Shown piece by piece: positions 22,784-32,175 of a stretch of 47,843 bases of DNA. Source of the stretch: a virus; the IMG/VR virus record IMGVR_UViG_3300025896_001214, positions 1 through 47,843 of that record; one strand, 5' to 3'. The notes beneath the pieces are model-generated. The model was not told where the DNA came from. It did not search any database and saw nothing but the letters and a program-made list of their open reading frames with translations. Numbering within the stretch: the stretch's first letter is position 1; each line of letters starts with the position of its first letter. Position numbers and translations under genes: made by a program.

Positions 22784-23882
22784 GATTTAAAAAATCCTTT
22801 ATTTGATTGTGCGCAACTTCTAATGCTGTGGCATGATATGTTTTAATACACTGATAGTTATGTGATAGTCGTTGTTCTATATTTGGAATAGACCTAAAGT
22901 AATCAAACCCCCGATTATATGTAGTCTCAACTTGAACAGCAACAGCTTGTATACGTTCTAGCGGATCGTCTATGTTATCATAGCCATGATCAACTATATC
23001 GTCAAACAAATCTAATCCAATGGATCGCAAGTGTTGAACATGGTGCTTGACTGTATTAAAAATTGGGATCTGCTGCATTGCAATTGCTTTGATTGTTTTT
23101 TCTGTTACAAATACTCGTTCCCATTGGTGCAGTCCGTCTGGCGCATGCAAGCTGTTACATTCATTAAAATAACGTTGTAGCTCAGATTGTCTGAATGGAA
23201 ATACATTATGACTTGATTCAGACACAAGATTGATGTATGCACTGCTAAACTCCAATCCGTTTGAAGTATATTCTTCTTCGCGAGTAATGGTTCCGTCTAC
23301 TGTCATTGGAAAGTACTTGTGGTAGTCTGGCTTGGCAAATAAATTAATCCAACCGTCATCGCCAAACGTAGAATCGGTGCCACAGCTGACTATGGAATGC
23401 TCCAGTAAATTACGTTTAATCAACTCTTGGGTTATAGCTACCCTGAACCAACACGGCCTACGTGATAAACTAATCAGTAACTTTTCTCGATTGGCCCAAG
23501 GCACTACGTTATTATTTTGGTAGCCTAACAAACGACCATTACTAATATCATAGAAAGTTGGATATGCAATAACATTGGGGGCGATTGCTTCTCCACCATT
23601 AACAAACACAATGTTATTTCGACTAATACCACATTCAGTCTCGATGCTGTTGATTAGTTGTTCAACTTTGTCAAGTGAAATAGCTTCAGTAAAGTCGTCA
23701 ACAATGACACGATCTACTGCGTCAAATGCTTTTAACTTATTTGTAATGTACGAAATGAATTGGCCATCATAGCCAGGTTCGGGTATTCGCATTGGACAAA
23801 CAACAATTTTTAAATTCGCAAATTCGTTAAACACTTCTGTATAAGGAATTGGATTCACATCTTCGTGCGAATACAACAACAT
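22764..23882 (-). CDS. Putative glycosyltransferase, SEKT-type C-terminus
   Basis: 372 aa from the ATG at 23882, one base after the previous stop (the frame is open further upstream, inside the preceding gene). Segments: KLLISLSRRPCWFRVAITQELIKRNLLEHSIVSCG (~130-165) and, near the C-terminus, VFVTEKTIKAIAMQQIPIFN...HLRSIGLDLFDDIVDHGYD. The TEKT-x-K-A-I block resembles the donor-site motif of GT10-like enzymes (TEK-x2-D/A). The same two blocks recur in the 23884 C-terminal half and the 27685 protein. Enzyme activity is inference. Confidence 0.6.
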   Translation of the reverse strand: MLLYSHEDVNPIPYTEVFNEFANLKIVVCPMRIPEPGYDGQFISYITNKLKAFDAVDRVIVDDFTEAISLDKVEQLINSIETECGISRNNIVFVNGGEAIAPNVIAYPTFYDISNGRLLGYQNNNVVPWANREKLLISLSRRPCWFRVAITQELIKRNLLEHSIVSCGTDSTFGDDGWINLFAKPDYHKYFPMTVDGTITREEEYTSNGLEFSSAYINLVSESSHNVFPFRQSELQRYFNECNSLHAPDGLHQWERVFVTEKTIKAIAMQQIPIFNTVKHHVQHLRSIGLDLFDDIVDHGYDNIDDPLERIQAVAVQVETTYNRGFDYFRSIPNIEQRLSHNYQCIKTYHATALEVAHNQIKDFLNHGHVTL

Positions 23883-23883
23883 G

Positions 23884-26238
23884 TTACTGCGCCAATGAGT
23901 TGGCAAATAGCCAAAATTTACTTTGATTCTTATCCTGTGTAAAGGTATCAAACTTAGTTTTATTACGGTTAGCAACTTCCATCAGCTTATGGTACAGGTC
24001 AAGCCTGCTGTCCTCGTCCAATGAATCGATTCGTTTTAGCTCTGCAATGATCTTATCCATACGAGGGACCGGTTCATACTCTGTATCATATGACTCATCA
24101 ATGACATCGCTAAATGTTTCAAATCCCATTCGTCGAAGCACTTGCAGAGATTCTGCTGGTCCCACAATGATAAACGGATGTCCGTGTGCAATGGCCTTAA
24201 AAGTCTTTTCACTAATAAACACATCACCTTCTTCATAAGTTGTTTCAGTGATAACACTTAGCAAGGATTGTTCAAAGTGATTGCCTACTGTGGGACCATT
24301 CTGAGTAACATCATACTCATCAATTGTCAATGACTCATCTAACAAGGGAATAATACGTTCTTTAACGGCAGGCGTCATGTAAAGTGAACCCTGCACAACT
24401 TCTACTGCTGTTTTATCCACCCCCGGATATAATTCGCCACTGTGTACAAAACTAATCATATTGCCGTCAACTAAATCATTCAGTAACATTTCCCCCACCA
24501 AGTGGCAACGGTGACCTTTAATAACACGATTATAGCTTAGGAAGTTTGCAGTTTTATTTTCGTATTCGTGCGTGGCAGTTGTACTCCTCTCCACCCACTT
24601 ATCAATGGATACAAAGTTTAGCAGATTAATTTCACTTTCACTTACGCCAGCTAATGCCAATGCTTGCCCTGCACTTTGCAATTCATTTGCATAGTACCAC
24701 TGGTCGCTGGTCAATTCGGGCCAGAACTTCTTTAGTTGGTCTCTCCACATAAATGCATGAGCAATCATGCCTTCGTTTGGCGTAATAAACACAATACGAT
24801 CATCTGACTTAAACAGCCCAATACGAGCCCGTGTCGCTGCAATGTATTCGGCTGCGGCCAACGGCTTGTTAACTGCTTCAATTGGGGCCAATGCAAAGTA
24901 TGTCATTGGTTCATTACGTTTGGATGCAAACTTAAATTGCGAATACAATTCAACAAAGATATCACAACTGTTAACAGGATTTAAAATGCGTCCATTGATA
25001 GTAGGCAGGCTAAATTTGGGATTACCATAATGGACAACACGGCATCCTGGGAACTCTTTAATAGTGCGCCATGGGTCAACAATGATACTGCCTGGAACAA
25101 TGTCATAATAAAATTCATCAGGTTTAATTTCAACACCTGTTCCAGCGTATGTAATTGCCGGATTGTGCGCCATTAATACAACTGCTGGCACAGTTGGTCC
25201 TTCAACGTCGTCAGTCAGAGGATCTACATAAATCAATTCAACACCAGCATGTTCGATAAAGTGGCCCACCAATAGGCTATAACTGCCAATGGTGTAGGGA
25301 ACATAAGGCTTGTATGCCTTTCCGTGAATCACCACTGGCATTTCATGCTCTTGTGCAAGTCGTACCAGCTTTGAGGCCATTGCGTGTGCTTGACTATCAC
25401 GAGCACTCATAATAGCATGGAACATATCGTAACCCAAATCCAACTTGCCACTTAGCCAACGTAGTGCAATGTTGTCACGTGGATGGCAAGCGCCTGCATC
25501 ACCTAGGCCTGCTGTCAAATAACGTGGTCCTGTGATACGCTGTGTTGCAGCCTTCAGTGCATCTGTTACTACATCTACATTGATGTTGCCGTTCTTTTCT
25601 GCAACGTCTTGGATCATATTGACAAGACCAATTTTAGCACTAATAAATGTATTGTAGAAAATCTTAATGGCTTCTGCTTCATCCCATGTGCCCACGTTAA
25701 CACGTGGTTCATTCTTCATCAGTGGCTTATAAAATTCAATTAGTTCTTGTGCATCACCAGTGATGGATCCATCTTCAGTTCCAATGATAAGACATTCTGG
25801 ATTGACCATATCCCACTTGACACTGCCCATGGCAATAAGATATGGATTGTAAATGAAACGTGCATTGGTCAAATAGCCAATTAAACTGTCTCTAACTGTG
25901 CCAGGCAATACTGTAGAGATTAACACTACCAATTGATCCTGAGTCACGTGTGGATTAATTTGCTCAAAGACTCGAATAACAGGAGTATAGTCAAAGTCAC
26001 ATGGCGTCATATTAGAGATGGGAGTTTCTCCACCATACTGCGGATTGTGTGGTGTTGGTACTGCAACAAAAATAATGTCAGCACCCTTTACCGCTTCTTT
26101 GATTGAGCTTTTAATAGTGACTGTTTGTGTCGGGTCTACTGTATTAATATCAAACCCGCAAACATCGTAATGTTCGGCCATTACTTCTGCGCAGGGCAAA
26201 CCCAGCTTGCCCAATCCAATCATTGCTACACGTTTCAT
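23884..26238 (-). CDS. UDP-sugar dehydrogenase fused to SEKT-type glycosyltransferase-like domain
   Basis: 784 aa, much longer than the ~400-450 aa of a nucleotide-sugar dehydrogenase. Residues 1-~415: [18 protein letters not shown] (Rossmann G-x-G-x2-G), [19 protein letters not shown] and [11 protein letters not shown] with catalytic Cys251, so the oxidising site is intact. Residues ~430-784: [21 protein letters not shown], then [21 protein letters not shown] and [17 protein letters not shown], homologous to the 22764 and 27685 proteins. A dehydrogenase plus putative transferase in one chain could couple UDP-uronate formation to transfer. Confidence 0.82.
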   Translation of the reverse strand: MKRVAMIGLGKLGLPCAEVMAEHYDVCGFDINTVDPTQTVTIKSSIKEAVKGADIIFVAVPTPHNPQYGGETPISNMTPCDFDYTPVIRVFEQINPHVTQDQLVVLISTVLPGTVRDSLIGYLTNARFIYNPYLIAMGSVKWDMVNPECLIIGTEDGSITGDAQELIEFYKPLMKNEPRVNVGTWDEAEAIKIFYNTFISAKIGLVNMIQDVAEKNGNINVDVVTDALKAATQRITGPRYLTAGLGDAGACHPRDNIALRWLSGKLDLGYDMFHAIMSARDSQAHAMASKLVRLAQEHEMPVVIHGKAYKPYVPYTIGSYSLLVGHFIEHAGVELIYVDPLTDDVEGPTVPAVVLMAHNPAITYAGTGVEIKPDEFYYDIVPGSIIVDPWRTIKEFPGCRVVHYGNPKFSLPTINGRILNPVNSCDIFVELYSQFKFASKRNEPMTYFALAPIEAVNKPLAAAEYIAATRARIGLFKSDDRIVFITPNEGMIAHAFMWRDQLKKFWPELTSDQWYYANELQSAGQALALAGVSESEINLLNFVSIDKWVERSTTATHEYENKTANFLSYNRVIKGHRCHLVGEMLLNDLVDGNMISFVHSGELYPGVDKTAVEVVQGSLYMTPAVKERIIPLLDESLTIDEYDVTQNGPTVGNHFEQSLLSVITETTYEEGDVFISEKTFKAIAHGHPFIIVGPAESLQVLRRMGFETFSDVIDESYDTEYEPVPRMDKIIAELKRIDSLDEDSRLDLYHKLMEVANRNKTKFDTFTQDKNQSKFWLFANSLAQ

Positions 26239-27698
26239 GTTTCTTCTTTTTCATTAATAGTCGCTTCTCTAGCAACTTGCGAATCTTCGTATTCTTGTTG
26301 ACATTGATCGTAAAAATATGCAATCTCCGGAAACACTGTTTTAAAGTCAGTAGCGTTTCTACGATCATGTTCTGTAATATACAAATAAAAGTCACGTCTA
26401 CTTATCTGACTCTGCAGACTGCCTTGCCATTCTGCAGACGCAATGTTGTACACACGCTGTAAGTTTTCTACTTCGTGTGGATAAAAGCCATCATGGTAAT
26501 CAACTTGCTGGAATGTGGCAGTGTTGTGACGCATAAACTGTATAGAACGATCCAGTAACACCAACATATAAGGATCTGCAATAAGCGAACTTAGGTAACG
26601 CGGATGACGCAGATACGGAAAGTCTAATCCAACACCACGCATACCTGAATTGTTTATTTCAACACTGGCAGATGAACGCAAGGCCAACATATCACGAAGG
26701 AATGATTCAAATCGCGGAATACTCAACAAGTTAAACGTGACCATGACAGTGATACTCAGCGCAGGATAACGTAATGTAATATCCCACAATCTAGCGTACC
26801 ATTGTTTGTAATTCAATCCAGTACGAATGTATTCAGCCTGCTTGCCCCATGTATCACAAGACGTAAAAATCTTTAGGCTCTTTACCAGGTTGTTTTTTTG
26901 AATGTGGTTGGCTTTTTCTAAAAACTCTTTTAGCAACTTTTCGTCAACACCCAAATTACTGTTGATAGCAAGATCAAGTTCGGGGTTAGGGTTCGCAATA
27001 ATCCAATCTAATACTTTAAAAGTATCCTTGGCCATCAGGGGTTCGCCACCAGTGATGCGGAATACTTTTAGCTTGGGGTACAGTGTAGGCCACCAGGCCC
27101 AAAATGCATCAATGTAAGGATTGTGTTCCCTGTTGGGAATAGGCATGCGGCCTTGTTGCTCTAATTTAATAATGTCACGATCAACACGTCCACCATCAAG
27201 TTTAACGGGGCCGTAGCGTTTGGCTTCTTGCATAATTGTACTGCTGATGTCTGGACTGCAATACGCACATCCAAAGTTGCATACATTACTAAACGATACT
27301 TCTACATAAGCAGGGACTACGTCAGCGTCCCATGGCATGGCTGCTGACTCTTTAAGGAATGGTTTGCCCCAGACTGGGTCAGCACTTTTGTGAACTCGAT
27401 CACTGTAATGATCGCCAGGCGAGTCCTCAGCTTTCCAGCAGTAGTCACACTCTCTAGGGCGCTCGCCAGCCAGCATCTTTCGACGTTGTTCTTTTTTAAA
27501 CTTGGTATTATGTAGCGCAGAAGGATTGATTGCAATTTCTTCCAAGGGAATATGATGAGTAGCTGGATGGTGGCAACTGTGCGTTTGGCCCGTTGCCAAG
27601 TGTATAGTAACCTGTTGCCATTTGGCCACGCAATATGCGCTGCTGACTTCATCTAGTTGTTGTTTAACTCGATTCAAATGAATTTTAATTGGTTCCAT
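26235..27698 (-). CDS. Radical SAM protein
   Basis: 487 aa. Radical SAM core: [17 protein letters not shown] (C140-x3-C144-x2-C147) and [14 protein letters not shown]. The N-terminal Cys set (C23, C42, C84-x2-C87) parallels that of the 20789 protein, suggesting a second cluster and common ancestry. The C-terminal 250 residues form the remainder of the barrel. Substrate unknown. It overlaps both neighbours (ATGA at 26235, 14 nt at 27685), so it is stoichiometrically coupled to the dehydrogenase-transferase fusion. Confidence 0.88.
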   Translation of the reverse strand: MEPIKIHLNRVKQQLDEVSSAYCVAKWQQVTIHLATGQTHSCHHPATHHIPLEEIAINPSALHNTKFKKEQRRKMLAGERPRECDYCWKAEDSPGDHYSDRVHKSADPVWGKPFLKESAAMPWDADVVPAYVEVSFSNVCNFGCAYCSPDISSTIMQEAKRYGPVKLDGGRVDRDIIKLEQQGRMPIPNREHNPYIDAFWAWWPTLYPKLKVFRITGGEPLMAKDTFKVLDWIIANPNPELDLAINSNLGVDEKLLKEFLEKANHIQKNNLVKSLKIFTSCDTWGKQAEYIRTGLNYKQWYARLWDITLRYPALSITVMVTFNLLSIPRFESFLRDMLALRSSASVEINNSGMRGVGLDFPYLRHPRYLSSLIADPYMLVLLDRSIQFMRHNTATFQQVDYHDGFYPHEVENLQRVYNIASAEWQGSLQSQISRRDFYLYITEHDRRNATDFKTVFPEIAYFYDQCQQEYEDSQVAREATINEKEET

Positions 27699-28959
27699 GT
27701 TTGCCTTCTAAATTATTAACTAAGTCACAGGCCGCAGTAGCTTTTATTTTGTTTTGGTCCGTGATCAACTTTTGATTGTGCTGTATAATATCCTGACATT
27801 GAGCCAAGATATTGTCAAATTCTTCGTCACTGATACTTATCAGGCGTTGCAATTCGCGAGCTACCAAATTGGCACGAGCAATTGGTTCAGTCTCTTCATC
27901 GTATTCCTCATTGATGAACGGAGCAAATGTGCGAAAGCCACTACGGCGTAGGCCACGCAAGTAGTATGGTCCACTTAGTACTAAAAAGATCTGTCCTGCT
28001 GCCATTGGCTTCCATATCTTCTCTGACGCAAATGCACTAGTGGTAAAACACAGAGTTTCTGTTATTAAATTAACAGGGTGTTCGCTGTACAAGTCTGTAT
28101 TAAAATCTAATGCATGATTAGTTTCAAAGTCAGTTCTGTCAGCTATCAATGGTAAACGCTTGCACAATGATTCAAACGCAGGTTCATAGTGGTCTAAGAA
28201 TCCTGTTTGTAGATCTTTTAACTCGTCCCATAATCTACGCAAGTCCCATTGATCTGCAGACCACCCAATGTCCGGCTCTGTAAAGTCTCGGGGCATGCTG
28301 ATAGTACCGTGTTCTAATAGGCCACGACGTTCAAGTATGGTCATCATCATGATACGATGATAGTGTGGCCTACGATTCAAACTCATATAACGTCGACGTC
28401 TTGTGATCTGTGCAGTTGCTTGTAGTTGCCTACTGCCCCAGACTGCAAAATAACCATAGTACACTGCTGACATTGCAGGACGAACACGATGTCGAGCACA
28501 CCATGCACGATAGTTGTCTTTGATGATCATGTCGCCGGACACATATATAAGTCTATCCTCTAATCCATATGTCCGACTCCAGTTATATAAATCTCCAAAG
28601 GCTTCTTTACCAAAGCCCTCCATGCTGTAGTCAAGTACTATGCGACAAGACTCATCTTGCCAGGCCTGTAGTCGATTATGATCAGATATGAACCATTTGG
28701 TAATTAGTTCAAGTTTGATCACATCCCAGCCACCGTGCAGTCCAATAACAACAACGCCATTAGAATTGGCCGTATAGTCCGGAAACGTTTTGACTTTAAT
28801 AGCAGAAGCAAACTCAGCGAGTATGGTTAGATCAATTGTGGGCTGTACAGTAAAGTGATCTATGTCGTCAGTATCGTTTGTAATAAACTGCTGTAGGTAG
28901 CTGTGCAACTCAAAGGGATTATCATTCTTGTGGTCGCAGTACCAAATCATTTCTTTCAT
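27685..28959 (-). CDS. Putative glycosyltransferase, SEKI-type C-terminus
   Basis: 424 aa (or 421 from the ATG at 28950). RRRRYMSLNRRPHYHRIMMMTILERRGLLEHGTIS lies mid-protein. The C-terminal half has VNLITETLCFTTSAFASEKIWKPMAAGQIFLVLSGPYYLRGLRRSGFRTFAPFINEEYDEETEP, the most typical version of the module shared with 22764 and 23884. This architecture is common among phage-encoded proteins of unknown activity and resembles GT10-like transferases. It is the first gene of the five-gene unit, 4 nt downstream of a TAAATA late-type box (28964-28969). Confidence 0.62.
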   Translation of the reverse strand: MKEMIWYCDHKNDNPFELHSYLQQFITNDTDDIDHFTVQPTIDLTILAEFASAIKVKTFPDYTANSNGVVVIGLHGGWDVIKLELITKWFISDHNRLQAWQDESCRIVLDYSMEGFGKEAFGDLYNWSRTYGLEDRLIYVSGDMIIKDNYRAWCARHRVRPAMSAVYYGYFAVWGSRQLQATAQITRRRRYMSLNRRPHYHRIMMMTILERRGLLEHGTISMPRDFTEPDIGWSADQWDLRRLWDELKDLQTGFLDHYEPAFESLCKRLPLIADRTDFETNHALDFNTDLYSEHPVNLITETLCFTTSAFASEKIWKPMAAGQIFLVLSGPYYLRGLRRSGFRTFAPFINEEYDEETEPIARANLVARELQRLISISDEEFDNILAQCQDIIQHNQKLITDQNKIKATAACDLVNNLEGKHGTN

Positions 28960-28963
28960 GCTT

Positions 28964-28969
28964 TATTTA
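28964..28969 (-). promoter_or_regulatory. T4-late-like promoter box (TAAATA)
   Basis: TAAATA on the minus strand, 4 nt upstream of the ATG at 28959 (or 13 nt upstream of the ATG at 28950), in the gap after the endolysin terminator. Confidence 0.45.
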
Positions 28970-29001
28970 TTATGTGTGTAGTTAAAGATATTGCAGCCAA
29001 G

Positions 29002-29045
29002 AAAAACCCCAACGTGCATGGGTAATTAATCCGCAGTGGTTGGGG
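29002..29045 (-). terminator. Intrinsic terminator after the endolysin gene
   Basis: CCCCAAC (minus, from 29045) pairs with GTTGGGG and is followed by TTTTT (29002-29006 region). The loop contains a further short helix. It lies ~16 nt after the endolysin stop. Confidence 0.8.
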
Positions 29046-29060
29046 CCGTGTTAATATTAC

Positions 29061-29693
29061 TTAGTCTTCTAATGCGTGAAGTACTTCCAAAATGTGCTCA
29101 TAATGCTTTTTACGATCTGCTAAGCCAATGGTGCCACCATTGATCTTTTTAGTCACAGTGGTAATATCGCCTTTGTCAGCCCACTCGTTCAGTCTACGTG
29201 TGTTCCAGAACCAACCGGCACTTAGCACAGCAACTGGATTTTCTTCCACTTGTGCAGGATCAGTTAATAAATCCAACTCCAATGACTTGCCGCATGCAGT
29301 GTAGTTGTCTTTGCCTGTTAGTTGTATTAGGCCACGTCCACAGTATTTGAATCCTTCACCTGATGATTCTGGCCCGTTGCCCATACGCGAACCATACACA
29401 CGATTGGCAATCTTTTCTGGCTTACGTGCGTATGATGTTGCTGAATCTTCTGTGGGGAAATACTTCTTAAATGTACCAGTCAAACCCTTGGCACTGTAGT
29501 TCAAGTTTTCGCGAGTGGTACCAAAGTTGCCGCTTTCGTGGGCACATTGTGCAATGAACATGGCCATTCGTTCAGGCGTGTCAATTTCAAAGTGTTCAAA
29601 TGTTTCATTTAAACCTTCAATAAACTTTTCTAAATTACTACGCTTGGCGTCTGGCAAGCACTCTACTAATACATCAATTGTGACTTCGATCAT
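29061..29693 (-). CDS. Endolysin, GH19 chitinase-like
   Basis: 210 aa. AMFIAQCAHESGNFGTTRENLNYSAKGL contains the catalytic Glu of GH19-type lysozymes (E53 in AHES) and the second Glu (E62). YCGRGLIQLTGKDNY, SAGWFWNTRRLNEWAD and KKINGGTIGLADRKKHY complete the fold. It would cleave the glycan strands of peptidoglycan for lysis. There is no signal peptide, so export would require a holin. AGGAG lies upstream of the ATG and the gene is 12 nt downstream of the 29706 gene, suggesting co-transcription. Confidence 0.93.
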   Translation of the reverse strand: MIEVTIDVLVECLPDAKRSNLEKFIEGLNETFEHFEIDTPERMAMFIAQCAHESGNFGTTRENLNYSAKGLTGTFKKYFPTEDSATSYARKPEKIANRVYGSRMGNGPESSGEGFKYCGRGLIQLTGKDNYTACGKSLELDLLTDPAQVEENPVAVLSAGWFWNTRRLNEWADKGDITTVTKKINGGTIGLADRKKHYEHILEVLHALED

Positions 29694-29705
29694 TATGATC
29701 TCCTG

Positions 29706-30593
29706 TTATTCGTCTTTTTCAATCGCACGAGCAATTTTATGTGCTTTGTTAATTGTGCTTTTCTTCAATGGTGGCTTATCACCAGTACTCTTCATTGCAG
29801 AAGCCATACCAATTGCATAAGCATTGCTAGCTTCTTTAATTTTTAAACCCACGTTGATACCAGTCTTGGCCTGAAAGCGTTTTAACACATCAAGCTCTTG
29901 TGGTGTAATTTTACCCACACGATACATTTTATTGATTATAATCTGAATCTCTGATGGTACATTTGCTGGCTTTTTACGCTCTGGCGCACCATACTCATTA
30001 TCAACTGCCACAGTATTGTTATCGGGTTGACTAAAGTAGTCACGCATGGATGCTAAACTGGCTTCGTCAACATCTGCATTATTAAATGCTTTGTTAAGTA
30101 TGTCCGTAGCTTTTTTAGTTGTTTGACCTGGAGTAATCGCTTTAGCAGTATATTCTTTTTCGTGACCAAGTTCATAATCGTCTCTTGAACCGTAAGTACT
30201 TTTACTCTTATTATCACGGCTACCAGTGTAACCCTGCGAGTCCATCTCCGCCACACCTTGCTCAGACATTGAACTCAATTCAATGTAGCCTTTTTGCTGT
30301 GCGTCACTCCATCTTGCCCATTCACGGCCATCAATTGATACTGTACTGCGACCTGTTTGACCAGTGTACTCGCTGTTGTCATCATATTTTGAACTATTGA
30401 TATCATTAACTGCTCGTTCCCACTGTTTTTTATCAGTGAAGAATTTTTTAGTGGGTGCTGATGGTAAGTTGATACCTCGTGGTCCGTTCATATGATCCAC
30501 ATCCGGAAACCCACCGTTGAATTTGAGTCCTGCTTCTGCCACACCTTGCAGTTTGAATTGTGGTCCTTTATCGCCGAGATCTGTAAATTTCAT
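29706..30593 (-). CDS. Candidate capsid-packaged protein with GVAE motifs
   Basis: 295 aa. The N-terminus MKFTDLGDKGPQFKLQGVAEAGLKF carries a leader-like segment followed by GVAE-A at ~17-21, and a second QGVAEMDSQGYTG occurs at ~112. Middle parts are hydrophilic and low in Cys; the C-terminal ~100 residues (IQIIINKMYRVGKITPQELDVLKRFQAKTGI and ANAYAIGMASAMKSTG) are helical and basic. A TAAATA box (30615-30620) and AAGGA site precede the ATG. No domain recognised; the packaged-cargo idea is inference. Confidence 0.65.
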   Translation of the reverse strand: MKFTDLGDKGPQFKLQGVAEAGLKFNGGFPDVDHMNGPRGINLPSAPTKKFFTDKKQWERAVNDINSSKYDDNSEYTGQTGRSTVSIDGREWARWSDAQQKGYIELSSMSEQGVAEMDSQGYTGSRDNKSKSTYGSRDDYELGHEKEYTAKAITPGQTTKKATDILNKAFNNADVDEASLASMRDYFSQPDNNTVAVDNEYGAPERKKPANVPSEIQIIINKMYRVGKITPQELDVLKRFQAKTGINVGLKIKEASNAYAIGMASAMKSTGDKPPLKKSTINKAHKIARAIEKDE

Positions 30594-30614
30594 AGTGTTA
30601 ATCCTTATTGAATG

Positions 30615-30620
30615 TATTTA
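30615..30620 (-). promoter_or_regulatory. T4-late-like promoter box (TAAATA)
   Basis: ATAAATAC on the minus strand in the 27-nt gap after the upstream stop (30621), with a 21-nt leader containing AAGGA before the ATG at 30593. Confidence 0.5.
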
Positions 30621-32105
30621 TTACTGAGACAACAATTTTGCAACGTATGTGTCAATGAATTGCTGGCCTTTTGCCAGTTGCTCTAATTGGCTCCATTTTG
30701 AGTTATTTTCCTTAAGAAATGCGTCCCGTTCATAACCCATTTGTCTTAACTGCATAATTTTCCAGCTGCCGTGCCGTGCATTTGATGGATCTGTCACAGG
30801 ATTTAATTCAGCTTTGACAAAGTCTGTAGCAGTAATATCTGTCCAGTGTTCGTTTTTCCAATTGAATCTACCTGACAGTGTGTAACCATAACTTTCAGCA
30901 TTGCGTTCAAATTCGCTGGCATTTTTAATATTACCAGACCCCAAGCCCAAGGGATGCCAAGATATGTTATACAAGTCGTTTTCATTAAACCATTTGGCAG
31001 TGTTTAAAAGACTATCAGCAGTGTCACCGGGTAAGCCCACAATGAAGCTAAGTGTTTGGAACACTTGTTTTTTCCATACATTGTGGTATAAATGCGGAAT
31101 GTATTCGCTGGCTTCTTTACCACTCCAGCCTTTTCCAATCACTTGAGATGCACGTTCGCCTAGGGTTTCAATTCCATGATAACATGAAAACAATCCAGTC
31201 TCTGCCAGCATATGCGGCACATCAGGGAATCTATGTAACAAGTCCGCTCTAAGGTACGATGTCCAATTTATTTTAAATGGCAAGGATGTTACCATCTGAT
31301 GCCAGGCCTTCATTTTATATTCAGTGTCATTAAACGTATCGCAAATTACAAAATAGTTAGTGGTACCCCACTTTTCATAATTGTGTACAATTTCCTCGCG
31401 TACCAATTCAAAGTCTCGCAAGTAATCAAGTTTGCCGCGGCCCAACAGCAAGTGATTACAAAACTTACATTTAAAAATACAACCCCTGCTGATCTCAATT
31501 GGCAGTGTTTCATTGGGCATAACAGCATCATGCTCGGTGAATTTAAATGCATCAGTCTCAATGTTATATCGTACTGCTGACGGTGCCGCATATTGTTTGA
31601 TTGTTTTCTTAAAGCGGTTTACATTACTAGTGGGAGCAATGGACCAGACTGGCTCCGGACCCTTTCCTCTTAGATGATCCAGCACATCAACAAATGTATC
31701 TTCACCGTACTGTTGTATCACTGCGTATGGGTTCTTAACAAAATCTTTACACACTGTGGTGGTGACCAAGTATGTGCCGTACCCTCCAAAAATCAATTTG
31801 ACATTTGGGAACTGTTCAGAAATTTCGTTTAATACTGTAATAAGGTGTGGCGGTAATGACTGTTGTGGCCTATCGGGATCGCGCATGAATGTAGTGCTGA
31901 CGCCAATTGCTAATGTGGTATTTGAAATGTATTTTAATATACACTGTCTTAGTTGTTGCTCAGTCTGAAACATCACATGATCTATTACTTGTGTGTCGTA
32001 ACCAGCGGCGCGAGCATAATGTGCAATTTTGTATGCGCCCAGGGTTCTATAGGGTGAGATTTGATTTAAATCTCGAGGCCCGCTGTTTAAAAGTATAACA
32101 TCCAT
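30621..32105 (-). CDS. B12-binding-domain radical SAM protein
   Basis: 494 aa. The N-terminal ~140 residues (LNQISPYRTLGAYKIAHYARAAGYDTQVIDHVMF, KLIFGGYGTYL) look like a cobalamin-binding Rossmann domain as in B12-dependent radical SAM enzymes. The core motif is EISRGCIFKCKFCNH (C-x3-C-x2-C), with later LSFIVGLPGDT typical of the class. The canonical DxHxxG cobalamin ligand is not evident, so B12 use is uncertain. The start at 32105 lies 5 nt after a TATAAGTA box; an ATG two codons upstream lies inside that box. Confidence 0.86.
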   Translation of the reverse strand: MDVILLNSGPRDLNQISPYRTLGAYKIAHYARAAGYDTQVIDHVMFQTEQQLRQCILKYISNTTLAIGVSTTFMRDPDRPQQSLPPHLITVLNEISEQFPNVKLIFGGYGTYLVTTTVCKDFVKNPYAVIQQYGEDTFVDVLDHLRGKGPEPVWSIAPTSNVNRFKKTIKQYAAPSAVRYNIETDAFKFTEHDAVMPNETLPIEISRGCIFKCKFCNHLLLGRGKLDYLRDFELVREEIVHNYEKWGTTNYFVICDTFNDTEYKMKAWHQMVTSLPFKINWTSYLRADLLHRFPDVPHMLAETGLFSCYHGIETLGERASQVIGKGWSGKEASEYIPHLYHNVWKKQVFQTLSFIVGLPGDTADSLLNTAKWFNENDLYNISWHPLGLGSGNIKNASEFERNAESYGYTLSGRFNWKNEHWTDITATDFVKAELNPVTDPSNARHGSWKIMQLRQMGYERDAFLKENNSKWSQLEQLAKGQQFIDTYVAKLLSQ

Positions 32106-32110
32106 AGACA

Positions 32111-32118
32111 TACTTATA
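32111..32118 (-). promoter_or_regulatory. T4-late-like promoter box (TATAAGTA)
   Basis: Minus-strand TATAAGTA, 7/8 match to the T4 late consensus TATAAATA, five nt before the ATG at 32105. Confidence 0.55.
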
Positions 32119-32136
32119 CGTTAATCTTGCCAAAGA

Positions 32137-32159
32137 AATTGCCGCATTAAGCGGCAATT
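32137..32159 (-). terminator. Hairpin terminator after the 1417-aa gene
   Basis: Perfect 9-bp arms AATTGCCGC (32137-32145) and GCGGCAATT (32151-32159), 5-nt loop, 16 nt after the stop at 32176. The following T tract on the minus strand is short (TCTTT), so termination may be partial. Confidence 0.7.
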
Positions 32160-32175
32160 CTATGTCATCAGTTGT

